Shown piece after piece: positions 5,991 to 11,906 of a stretch of DNA of 11,906 nt. Below the pieces are notes generated by a model. That model made no database searches. It was not told the DNA's origin and saw nothing but the letters and a program-made list of their open reading frames with translations. Position 1 is the stretch's first letter; the number at the start of each line of letters is the position of its first letter. Origin of the DNA: CAZAQB01 sp964487155 (lineage in GTDB: Bacteria > Pseudomonadota > Gammaproteobacteria > Nitrococcales > Nitrococcaceae); contig CAZAQB010000101.1 in NCBI GenBank assembly GCA_964487155.1, positions 1 to 11,906 of the forward strand. The letters run 5' to 3'. Both the position numbers and the translations under genes were made by a program.

Positions 5991-6112
5991 AGCGGGGACG
6001 CCGGATGCGGCGCTGGAGCGCCTTATCCGGCCTACGCGGGCCTCGACCACGCCGCGACGCCTTGGGCGGAGGCCGTAGGCCGGATAAGCGAAGCGCATCC
6101 GGCGTCCCCGCT
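5991..6112. repeat. REP pair (BIME-like), inward-facing, with 19-bp outer inverted repeat
   Basis: Two REP units lie in opposite orientation. The left unit is 6000-6035, with stem GCCGGAT (6000-6006) / ATCCGGC (6025-6031), an inner perfect stem GGCGCT/AGCGCC, and CTAC at 6032-6035. The right unit is 6075-6103, with GTAG, then the same outer stem around a loop containing GCGAAG. The whole is bounded by a perfect 19-bp inverted repeat, AGCGGGGACGCCGGATGCG (5991-6009) and its complement (6094-6112). The left unit resembles E. coli REPs strikingly, including the AAGGCG-type inner stem. The 104-base core recurs at 10659-10762. It lies between the co-oriented hslR and dehalogenase genes and has no T run, so it is not a classical terminator. 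Confidence 0.9.
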
Positions 6113-6142
6113 GGGATTGCGCTGCGCTCCATCCCAGCCTAC
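6110..6142 (-). repeat. GTAG-tagged hairpin with a different stem
   Basis: Read on the minus strand, GTAG (6139-6142) is followed by a perfect 8-bp stem, GCTGGGAT with ATCCCAGC (arms 6131-6138 and 6110-6117), around a 13-base loop containing GCGCAG. Same architecture as the GCCGGAT-type REPs but a different stem. It touches the outer arm of the preceding REP pair. Confidence 0.75.
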
Positions 6143-6245
6143 CCCGCACTCTCCCGTGGTGCCCGTCGCCACCCCGCGACAGCTTGCCGGGGGCCTGTCC
6201 TGGCCCGACACTTGCGGGCTATCCCCACTCGATGGACCGGCGCCG

Positions 6246-7181
6246 ATGCGCATTCTCCGTACCCCCGAGGCGCGTTTTAAGGGCCTCGCCGATTTCCCCT
6301 TCGCACCCCAGTACCGGGACGTGCAGTCCGCCGACTCCCCGCCACTGCGCATGCACTTCGTCGACGAAGGCCCGCGGGACGGGCCGGTAGTGGTGCTGCT
6401 CCATGGCGAACCCACCTGGTCCTACCTTTACCGCTGGATGATCCCGCCGCTGGTGCGATCGGGGCTGCGGGTGATCGCCCCCGACCTGATCGGCTTCGGG
6501 CGCTCCGACAAGCCGGCTGCCGTCTCCGACCACAGCTACCGGCGCCACGTGCAGTGGGTGCGCGAGCTGCTGCTGGCGCTGGACCTGGGCACCGTGACCC
6601 TGTTCTGCCAGGACTGGGGCGGCCTGATCGGCCTGCGGCTGGTGGCCGAGGCGCCGCACCGCTTCAATGGCGTGGTCGCGGCCAACACCTTCCTGCCCAC
6701 CGGCCGCCGTTCCCTGCCGCTGGCGTTCCGGGCCTGGCGGGCTTTCGCCCGGTTCACTCCGGTCTTCCCGGTGTCACGGATCGTGGCTTTCGGATGCAAC
6801 AGCCGCCTGTCCGCCGCCGCCCGCCGGGCCTACCGGGCGCCATTCCCGTCATCGGCCTACATGGCCGGCCCCCGGGCCATGCCCCGGCTGGTTCCGACCC
6901 AGCCCGACGATGCCGAGGCGGCCGCCAACCGCGGCGCCTGGCGCATGCTGGAGAGCTACCGGGCGGCTTTCGTCACCGCCTTCGGCACCCGCGACCCGAT
7001 CCTCGGCGGCATGGATGCCGTATTCCAGGCGCGCATCCCCGGCGCCGGCGGCCAGACCCACCGCCGCCTCGCCCGGGGCGGCCACTTTGTCCAGGAGGAC
7101 TGCCCCCTGGAACTCACCTCCATTATCTCGCGGGTCGCCGGCCAGGCCCGCCTGGCGCCGGCGGACCGGCGGGTGGGGTAG
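6246..7181 (+). CDS. Haloalkane dehalogenase, subfamily I (alpha/beta hydrolase)
   Basis: A 311-residue protein, normal for the family, opening with MRILRTPEARFKGLADFPFAP as typical members do. That is why the ATG at 6246 is chosen over an in-frame one at 6117 that lies inside a repeat. The nucleophile is Asp123 in QDWGG, with Trp124 as halide ligand. HGEPTWSYLYR (53-63) supplies the oxyanion hole and the Glu55/Trp58 region typical of subfamily I (DhlA-like). The catalytic acid is Asp250 in GTRDPILGG and the base is His280 in GGHFVQED. The cap domain (about 150-225) is complete. The reaction is hydrolysis of a carbon-halogen bond to an alcohol and halide in the cytoplasm. Many chromosomal members have no known natural substrate. 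No operon partner is visible; the upstream 100 bases hold only weak promoter matches. Confidence 0.9.
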   Translation: MRILRTPEARFKGLADFPFAPQYRDVQSADSPPLRMHFVDEGPRDGPVVVLLHGEPTWSYLYRWMIPPLVRSGLRVIAPDLIGFGRSDKPAAVSDHSYRRHVQWVRELLLALDLGTVTLFCQDWGGLIGLRLVAEAPHRFNGVVAANTFLPTGRRSLPLAFRAWRAFARFTPVFPVSRIVAFGCNSRLSAAARRAYRAPFPSSAYMAGPRAMPRLVPTQPDDAEAAANRGAWRMLESYRAAFVTAFGTRDPILGGMDAVFQARIPGAGGQTHRRLARGGHFVQEDCPLELTSIISRVAGQARLAPADRRVG

Positions 7182-7528
7182 CTTTGCCGGCGGCGCGGTA
7201 CACTCTCAGCCCTTGACGGGTGGCCGCTGCAGCAGGCGCCCCGGTTCCCGCGGGGCCCTGCGCCACCGTATCGGAAAGATGAAGCCCACTGGCCCCGCGG
7301 TTACCTCGACATCCTCGCTTTGATGCGACCGCCGACACCGCTTGCGCCCGCGTTGCAGCCCCAGCCCGGCGGTTCCCTGCCGATCAGGCGATGCCGTAGG
7401 ATCACGCCCTTGAACTTGGAGCCGGATCGTGTGTCCGCGCAGTCGCGGATTGCACGGTGCCCGAGGCACAAGTTCGAGATTCCAATTCCTGGCTGGAAGG
7501 ACGTCGGCTGACAGAGGACACGACGGCC
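7182..7528. other. Intergenic stretch without a recognised gene
   Basis: About 350 bases lie between the dehalogenase stop and the chosen helicase start. Reading frames exist on both strands but show no family resemblance or good start context. No convincing -35/-10 pair was found for the helicase gene. A small hairpin, GTGCC-CGA-GGCAC, lies at about 7456-7468. A GTG at 7457, in frame with the helicase, would place the last 72 bases inside that gene. Confidence 0.5.
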
Positions 7529-10339
7529 ATGGCGGACCGCGGCGCGCAACACGCAAACCAAAGACCGGCGGGCACCACGCGCGCCGCGGTGGGCGTCGGC
7601 TGGCGGACCACCGACGCCGATGAGGTGGAACGCCGGCGGCGCCGCGCGGCGACAGGAGAGCTGAGCGTCCGGCCCACCGATCCCGGTGGCGTCATCTATG
7701 GCGGCTATCTGGTGGAATCCGCGGAAGGTCGCAGCTACCAGGTCGAGCTGCGATCCCTGAACGAAGCCATCAACGCCTGCGACTGCCCGGACTACGAAGT
7801 CAACGGCCTTGGCACCTGCAAGCACATCGAGGCCGTGCTGCACCAGCTGGGGAACGCCAAGCCCCCACTCCGCCGCTGTACCGAGGTCTACCTGGATCGC
7901 CGCCGCCAGTACCAGGAGGGCCCGCGGATCCGCATCCTGTGGGCCGATGGCCTCGGCGCCCGCAGCCGGGCGCGGCGGACCCTGGAGCCGTACTTCTCCA
8001 GCGACGGTGAGTTACTGGGCGATCCCCTGGAGGGCATCCCCGCGCTCGCGCGGGCGCTGCAGGACGCCCGGCTGGGGCCCAGGCAGGTCCGGATTTCGGA
8101 GCAGATCACGGTCTGGGTGGAGCGGCTGCGCCGCGAGCAGGCCCGGCGGGAAGCGCGCGAGCGCCTGCTGGCCGATGTGGCGGCGGGCAAGCGCGACCTG
8201 GACGTGGTCCGCCACCCCCTCTACGACTACCAGCGCGAGGGCATGCTCCATCTTGCCTTCGGCGAGCGCGCCATCCTGGCCGACGAGATGGGGCTGGGCA
8301 AGACAGTGCAGGCGGTCGCGGCGAGCGAGCTGCTGCGGCGGCTGCACGGCATCGAACGGGTGCTGGTGGTGAGCCCGGCGTCCCTGAAGACCGAGTGGGA
8401 GGAGCAGATCGCCAAGTTCACCGGCCTGAGCGCCCAGATCGTGCAGGGCCGCCGGCCGGAGCGCCTGCGGCAGTACCGCCGCCCGGCGTTCTTCAATCTC
8501 GCCAACTACGAGCAGATCCGCAGCGACCAGGACAGCCTGCAACGGCTGCTGGCGCCGGACCTGATCATCCTCGACGAGGCCCAGCGCATCAAGAACTGGC
8601 AGAGCAAGACCGCCCAGGCGGTGAAGCGGCTGCGCAGCCCCTACCTGTTCGTGCTCACCGGCACCCCGCTGGAGAACCGCATCGACGAGGTCTACTCCAT
8701 CGCCCAGGCCATCGACCCGCACCTGCTGGGGCCGCTGTTCCGGTTCAACCGGGAGTTCTACGACCTGGACGAGCGGGGCCGGCCGCAGGGCTACAAGAAC
8801 CTCGACGAGCTGCACCGGCGGCTGCGCCCGGTGCTGCTGCGCCGGCGCAAGTCGGATGTGGAGGGCGAGCTGCCGGAGCGCACCGTCAACACCTACTTCG
8901 TGTCCATGCACCCGGAGCAGCAGGTGCGCTACGAAGAGTACAGCGCCAGCGTGGCCCGACTGATGCACACCGCCCGCCACCGGCCGCTGTCGCCGGAGGA
9001 GTTCAAGCGGCTGCAGCAGCAGCTCGCCTGCATGCGCATGGTCTGCGACACGCCCTACATCCTCGACGCCGACTGCCGGGTCTCGCCCAAGCTCGATGAG
9101 CTGGTGACCGTCCTGGGGGAGCTGCTGGAAGAGCCGGCGAACAAGATCCTCGTGTTCTCCGAGTGGACCCGCATGCTGGAGCTGGTGCGCGAGCATGCCG
9201 AGGCCAACGGCATTGGCTACGCCCTGCACACCGGGCAGGTGCCGCAAACCCGGCGCCGGGACGAGATCAGCCGCTTCAAGCAGGATCCGGCCTGCCGGCT
9301 GTTCCTCAGCAGCGACGCCGGCGCCACCGGCCTCAACCTGCAGGCCGCCAACGTGGTCATCAACATGGATCTGCCCTGGAACCCCGCCAAGCTGGAACAG
9401 CGCATCGCGCGGGCCTGGCGCAAGCACCAGAGCCGGGCGGTGAGCGTCATCAACCTGGTCTGCGAGGACAGCATCGAGCACCGCATCCTGCACCTGCTGG
9501 AGCGCAAGCAGGCGCTGGCCGACGGCGTGCTGGACGGGGGCGGAGAGAGCGCCATGGCGCTGCCCTCCAGCGGTCAGGCGCTCATGGAGCGGGTCGCCGA
9601 CCTGATGGGCCTGCCCCCGGACGCCCGGCCCGCGGCCGCGGACCCAGCCGTGCCCGCTCCGGCGCCGGCCGAGCCCCTCACCCTGGATGACCTGCCCCAG
9701 GAGCTGGAGGCCCGCCATCCCCAGGGGCTGGAACGCCTCGACCTGTTCCAGCGCGGCGACGGCCCCCCCGCGGTGCTGGCGGTGGTGCACGGCGACCTGA
9801 CGGGCCGGCGCGAGGAAATCCAGGGCGTGCTGGAGCGTTGCCCGGAACCGGCTACCGCCGAGGTGATCGACACCGACACCCTGGCCGCAATCCAGCGCCT
9901 GGTGGACGCCGGCATCCTGAGCGTCAACGACCACCGGGCGCTGCACCGGTCCCCGGCCGTTCAGCAGCGGGAGGCGGACCGCCTCCGGCAGCGCCTGGCC
10001 GAGGCCCGCCGGCGCCTGGCCGAGGCCGAACGGCGGCTGCGCATGGCGCGGCTGCTGCTCGAGGGCGGTTTTCCGGAGGAGGCCCTGGCGCCGCTGCGGG
10101 AGGCCGTGGAACAGGGCCTGGCCACCCTGGCCCACGCCCTCGGCCTGACCGCTGAGCCGCCCATCCCGCTGGCCCGCGTCCGGCAGGTGCTGGCGCCGGA
10201 GATCGGCTTGTCCGCCGAGGACCTGGCCACCCTGGCCGCCCTGCGGGAGGGAAGCGACCCGCCCCAGCAGAATGCCGTCGCCCTGGCCGAGGAGCTGCTG
10301 GCATCCGTCGGCCAGCGCCTCGACCGGGAGGCGCTGTAA
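7529..10339 (+). CDS. SWIM zinc-finger SNF2-family helicase/ATPase with long C-terminal extension
   Basis: A 936-residue protein from the ATG at 7529. A GTG at 7457 would add 24 residues, but AGAGGA lies upstream of the ATG. A SWIM zinc finger comes first (CxCx10CxH: Cys84, Cys86, Cys97, His99). The SNF2 ATPase core follows: motif I DEMGLGKT (252-259), Ia VVSPASLKTEW (280-290), II LDEAQ (348-352), III LTGTPLENR (376-384), IV LVFSEWTR (541-548), V SSDAGATGLNLQ (594-605) and VI QRIARAWRKHQ (624-634). Motif VI departs from the usual QRIGRAHRIGQ. A Pro/Ala linker (700-716) leads to a roughly 215-residue extension with an Arg/Glu/Ala-rich coiled-coil-like helix (812-842) and a helical segment (840-872) that loosely recalls HEPN-type bundles. 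SNF2 proteins translocate on duplex DNA and remodel bound protein. The specific role is unknown, and nothing nearby marks a defence operon. Confidence 0.9.
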   Translation: MADRGAQHANQRPAGTTRAAVGVGWRTTDADEVERRRRRAATGELSVRPTDPGGVIYGGYLVESAEGRSYQVELRSLNEAINACDCPDYEVNGLGTCKHIEAVLHQLGNAKPPLRRCTEVYLDRRRQYQEGPRIRILWADGLGARSRARRTLEPYFSSDGELLGDPLEGIPALARALQDARLGPRQVRISEQITVWVERLRREQARREARERLLADVAAGKRDLDVVRHPLYDYQREGMLHLAFGERAILADEMGLGKTVQAVAASELLRRLHGIERVLVVSPASLKTEWEEQIAKFTGLSAQIVQGRRPERLRQYRRPAFFNLANYEQIRSDQDSLQRLLAPDLIILDEAQRIKNWQSKTAQAVKRLRSPYLFVLTGTPLENRIDEVYSIAQAIDPHLLGPLFRFNREFYDLDERGRPQGYKNLDELHRRLRPVLLRRRKSDVEGELPERTVNTYFVSMHPEQQVRYEEYSASVARLMHTARHRPLSPEEFKRLQQQLACMRMVCDTPYILDADCRVSPKLDELVTVLGELLEEPANKILVFSEWTRMLELVREHAEANGIGYALHTGQVPQTRRRDEISRFKQDPACRLFLSSDAGATGLNLQAANVVINMDLPWNPAKLEQRIARAWRKHQSRAVSVINLVCEDSIEHRILHLLERKQALADGVLDGGGESAMALPSSGQALMERVADLMGLPPDARPAAADPAVPAPAPAEPLTLDDLPQELEARHPQGLERLDLFQRGDGPPAVLAVVHGDLTGRREEIQGVLERCPEPATAEVIDTDTLAAIQRLVDAGILSVNDHRALHRSPAVQQREADRLRQRLAEARRRLAEAERRLRMARLLLEGGFPEEALAPLREAVEQGLATLAHALGLTAEPPIPLARVRQVLAPEIGLSAEDLATLAALREGSDPPQQNAVALAEELLASVGQRLDREAL

Positions 10340-10356
10340 CGGCTCCGGGCCGAGGC

Positions 10357-10383
10357 GTAGGGTGGGTAGAGCGCAGCGAAACC
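10357..10383 (+). repeat. Decayed GTAG-tagged REP-like unit
   Basis: GTAG (10357-10360) and a GGTGGGT arm are followed by a loop with core GCGCAG and then only a short ACC before the sequence changes to GGATCCC. The loop and 5' arm match the other units, but the 3' arm has lost most of its pairing. Confidence 0.5.
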
Positions 10384-10390
10384 GGATCCC

Positions 10391-10405
10391 GGTGGTATTG
10401 GGTAC
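10391..10405 (+). repeat. 15-base direct repeat, copy 1
   Basis: GGTGGTATTGGGTAC occurs here and again at 10578-10592. In both places a GTAGCCCCA hairpin follows downstream, so a composite block (direct repeat plus hairpin) appears to have been duplicated and then diverged. Confidence 0.8.
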
Positions 10406-10411
10406 GGAGCC

Positions 10412-10440
10412 GTAGCCCCACGTTGCGAAGAAACGTGGGG
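10412..10440 (+). repeat. GTAG-tagged hairpin, CCCCACGTT stem
   Basis: GTAG (10412-10415) is followed by a perfect 9-bp stem, CCCCACGTT (10416-10424) with AACGTGGGG (10432-10440), around the 7-base loop GCGAAGA. No T run follows. Confidence 0.85.
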
Positions 10441-10510
10441 GCCGGCCAAGCTGCCCATCGCCGGACCAGCGTGCCCGAACCGGTCCGCGGTACCCATGCC
10501 ATCGCCTGAT

Positions 10511-10537
10511 GGCAGGTTTCTCCGCAACCTGCCCTAC
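10511..10537 (-). repeat. GTAG-tagged hairpin, GGCAGGTT stem
   Basis: Read on the minus strand, GTAG (10534-10537) precedes a perfect 8-bp stem, GGCAGGTT with AACCTGCC, around the 7-base loop GCGGAGA. It faces the unit at 10412-10440 in inverted orientation and differs from it mainly by paired changes in the stem. Confidence 0.85.
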
Positions 10538-10577
10538 GGTGGGCTTCGGTCGATGCCGGGCGGTATCCCCATCACCT

Positions 10578-10592
10578 CCGGGTGGTAGGTGG
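10578..10592 (+). repeat. 15-base direct repeat, copy 2
   Basis: Identical to 10391-10405 (GGTGGTATTGGGTAC). The following four bases differ by one (TGAG against GGAG). It lies 33 bases before the second CCCC-stem hairpin. Confidence 0.8.
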
Positions 10593-10625
10593 TATTGGGT
10601 ACTGAGTCCTGGCTGCCGCGCCGTC

Positions 10626-10654
10626 GTAGCCCCAGGTCGCGAAGCGTCGTGGGG
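10626..10654 (+). repeat. GTAG-tagged hairpin, imperfect CCCCA stem
   Basis: GTAG (10626-10629), then CCCCA (10630-10634) pairing with TGGGG (10650-10654). The intervening bases pair poorly but contain GCGAAG. It is a diverged copy of the unit at 10412-10440. Confidence 0.7.
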
Positions 10655-10658
10655 GAGC

Positions 10659-10762
10659 GCCGGATGCGGCGCTGGCGCGCCTTATCCGGCCTACGCGGGC
10701 CTGCGACGCGCCACCGCGGCCCGGGCGAGGCGCGTAGGCCGGATAAGCGAAGCGCATCCGGC
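10659..10762. repeat. REP pair (BIME-like), second copy
   Basis: This repeats the 104-base core of 6000-6103 at exactly the same length. The left unit is 10659-10694 (GCCGGAT / ATCCGGC, CTAC at the end) and the right unit 10734-10762 (GTAG, then GCCGGAT / ATCCGGC with a GCGAAG loop). The first 44 bases differ at one position and the last 30 are identical, while the spacer between units has diverged. The outer inverted repeat is only 11 bp here. Confidence 0.9.
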
Positions 10763-10836
10763 GTCCTGGGGGCGCCCGGAGCTGGCTGCAGGGGCTTGGC
10801 GGGAGCGACTCGCCGCCGGGCGCCGGCGCCCGGCAC

Positions 10837-11906
10837 TCAATGGCCCCGCCCCTCCAGAAACTCCCGCAGCACCCGCCCCGTGTGGCTGTCCTGCGCGGCG
10901 ATCCGCTCCGGGGAGCCCTGGCTCACCAGCCGGCCGCCGGCGTCGCCGCCCTCCGGGCCCAGGTCCACGATCCAGTCGGCGTCGGCGATGATGTCCAGGT
11001 TGTGCTCGATGAGCAGCACGCTGCCGCCGGCGTCTACCAGGCGGTGCAGCACCCGCAGCAGCTTCTCGACGTCGGCCATGTGCAGGCCCACGGTGGGCTC
11101 GTCCAGCAGGTAGAGGGTGCGCGGTGCCCGGCGGCTGCGGCCCTTCGGGCTGCCCTGGCGGGCCAGCTCGGTGACCAGCTTGAGACGCTGGGCTTCGCCG
11201 CCGGACAGGGTCGGGCTGGCCTGGCCGAGGCGCAGGTAGCCGAGGCCTACGTCGTCCATCAGGCGAAGGGTGCGATGGATACGCGAGTGGGCGGCGAAGG
11301 TGGCGGCGGCGGCCTCGACGCTCAAGTCCAGCACCTCGGCGGCGGTCAGCCCCAGGTAGCGCACCGCCAGGGTCTCGGCGGTGAAGCGCGCACCGTGGCA
11401 GGTCTCGCAGGGCACGGTGACGTCCGGCAGGAAGCTCATCTCCACCTTGCGCTGGCCCTGCCCGTCGCATTCCGGACAGCGGCCGTCGGCGGTGTTGAAC
11501 GAGAACCGGCCCGGGCCGAACCCGCGCATGCGCGCCTCCGGGGTGCCGGCGAACAGCTTGCGGATGTCGTCCCAGATGCCGGTGTAGGTGGCCGCGCAGG
11601 AGCGCGGCGTCTTGCCGATGGGGCTCTGGTCCACCTCCAGCATCCGGTCCACCGCCTCGGTGCCGGTGAGCCGCCGGCAGCCTACCGCCGGGCCGGGGGA
11701 TTGGCCCAGGGCCGCGGCCAGGCTGGGGGCAAGCACCCCCCGCACCAGGGAGCTCTTGCCGGAGCCGGACACCCCGGTGACGCACACCAGCCGGCCCAGG
11801 GGCAGGGTTAGATCCAGCTCCTGCAGGTTGTGCAGGGACGCGCCCCGGATGCCCAGGGCGTGCTCGGCGGGGCGCTCGCGGCGCCGGCCCAGCAGCGGAT
11901 GGGGCA
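10837..11906 (-). CDS. uvrA: UvrA-type excinuclease ABC subunit A, C-terminal part (runs off the window)
   Basis: The open frame continues past the window edge, so about 355 C-terminal residues are visible, counted here from 11904. Walker A is GVSGSGKS (44-51). DQSPIGKTPRS (92-102) and GPGRFSFN (130-137) are UvrA-specific. A zinc module has Cys143, Cys146, Cys166 and Cys169, with EMSFLPDV between the pairs. The ABC signature is LSGGEAQR (233-240), Walker B is LYLLDEPT (264-271) with TVGLHMADV following, and the H-loop His is at 300 in IEHNLD. UvrA dimers find bulky DNA lesions and load UvrB in nucleotide excision repair. The TVGLHMADV wording and the basic insert before Walker B (about 249-261) recall the UvrA2 paralogues that lack the UvrB-binding domain. 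That domain lies in the missing N-terminal part, so class II status is only inferred. Confidence 0.93.
   Translation of the reverse strand, partial: PHPLLGRRRERPAEHALGIRGASLHNLQELDLTLPLGRLVCVTGVSGSGKSSLVRGVLAPSLAAALGQSPGPAVGCRRLTGTEAVDRMLEVDQSPIGKTPRSCAATYTGIWDDIRKLFAGTPEARMRGFGPGRFSFNTADGRCPECDGQGQRKVEMSFLPDVTVPCETCHGARFTAETLAVRYLGLTAAEVLDLSVEAAAATFAAHSRIHRTLRLMDDVGLGYLRLGQASPTLSGGEAQRLKLVTELARQGSPKGRSRRAPRTLYLLDEPTVGLHMADVEKLLRVLHRLVDAGGSVLLIEHNLDIIADADWIVDLGPEGGDAGGRLVSQGSPERIAAQDSHTGRVLREFLEGRGH

Larger units (their letters stand above)
10340..10836. repeat. Convergent intergenic region filled with REP-type hairpins
   Basis: The 497 bases between the converging helicase and uvrA-type genes hold no credible gene. 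They contain at least six GTAG-tagged hairpin units of three or more stem types (listed separately), a 15-base direct repeat, and smaller hairpins such as GCCATC/GATGGC (10498-10513). No hairpin with a T run was found, so termination of the two genes is not explained by an intrinsic terminator here. Confidence 0.8.

Noticed and set aside
5979..6142. Intrinsic terminator for hslR, or an integron attC-type site
   Set aside because: The hairpins lack a T run, and the GTAG tag plus recurring stem identify them as REP elements; no integrase or cassette structure is present.
7184..7204. TTGCCG ... TACACT as a promoter after the dehalogenase gene
   Set aside because: Only nine bases separate the two elements, far below the 16-18 needed.
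7465..7490. A TTCGAGA stretch resembling a tRNA T-arm upstream of the helicase
   Set aside because: The flanking bases do not pair into a five-base T stem, and no anticodon or acceptor stem could be laid out.
8012..10135. A 707-codon minus-strand open frame opposite the SNF2 helicase
   Set aside because: Leu/Gln/His/Val-rich translation with no domain, lying fully antisense to a gene with all SNF2 motifs.
7529..10339. SNF2 gene as part of a phage defence operon such as DISARM
   Set aside because: Its neighbours are a dehalogenase and a convergent uvrA-type gene; no methylase, PLD-type or nuclease partner is present.
10340..10836. CRISPR array
   Set aside because: Repeats are palindromic, differ in stem sequence, alternate orientation and are irregularly spaced; no cas genes are nearby.

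Overview
The window is GC-rich (roughly two thirds G+C by eye) chromosomal DNA, most likely from a gammaproteobacterium. The rraA and hslR (Hsp15) proteins resemble their enterobacterial counterparts closely, and the intergenic spaces carry REP-type hairpins of the kind known from gammaproteobacteria. A photosynthetic or sulfur-oxidising lineage such as the Ectothiorhodospiraceae/Chromatiales would fit, but this is a guess. There are no rRNA or tRNA genes, CRISPR arrays, insertion-sequence transposases or phage genes.

Left part (about 89-4493, minus strand): a compact, probably co-transcribed set runs leftward from a good sigma70-type promoter at 4466-4493. In transcription order it is a class II (plant/cyanobacterial-type) phosphoribulokinase-like kinase; a small two-helix membrane protein; a GAF-GGDEF protein with a degenerate active-site motif (SGERF) but an intact I-site RxxD; a frameshifted remnant of an EamA/DMT-type transporter; a form IV RubisCO-like protein (RLP); and a cupin overlapping the RLP by 8 bases. 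The RLP plus cupin pair is the signature of the 5-methylthioadenosine (MTA)-isoprenoid shunt known from Rhodospirillum rubrum. There the RLP isomerises 5-methylthioribulose-1-phosphate, and the cupin releases methanethiol to give 1-deoxyxylulose-5-phosphate. The kinase has no role in that known route, which makes the combination worth a look.

Middle part (4532-5978, plus strand): a divergent unit of rraA (RraA/HMG-aldolase family), a two-CBS-domain protein and hslR. It is followed by a REP pair and a third hairpin (5991-6142), then a full-length subfamily-I haloalkane dehalogenase (6246-7181).

Right part (7182-11906): a long gene for a SWIM-type zinc-finger SNF2 helicase with an unusual C-terminal extension (plus strand) converges on the 3' half of a uvrA-type gene (minus strand, running off the window). 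The roughly 500-base space between them is packed with GTAG-tagged hairpins. Hairpins of different stem sequence share a purine-rich GCGNAG loop core, which suggests one REP superfamily with interchangeable stems. This hairpin system and the RLP/cupin/kinase/c-di-GMP-type operon are the two most interesting things here.
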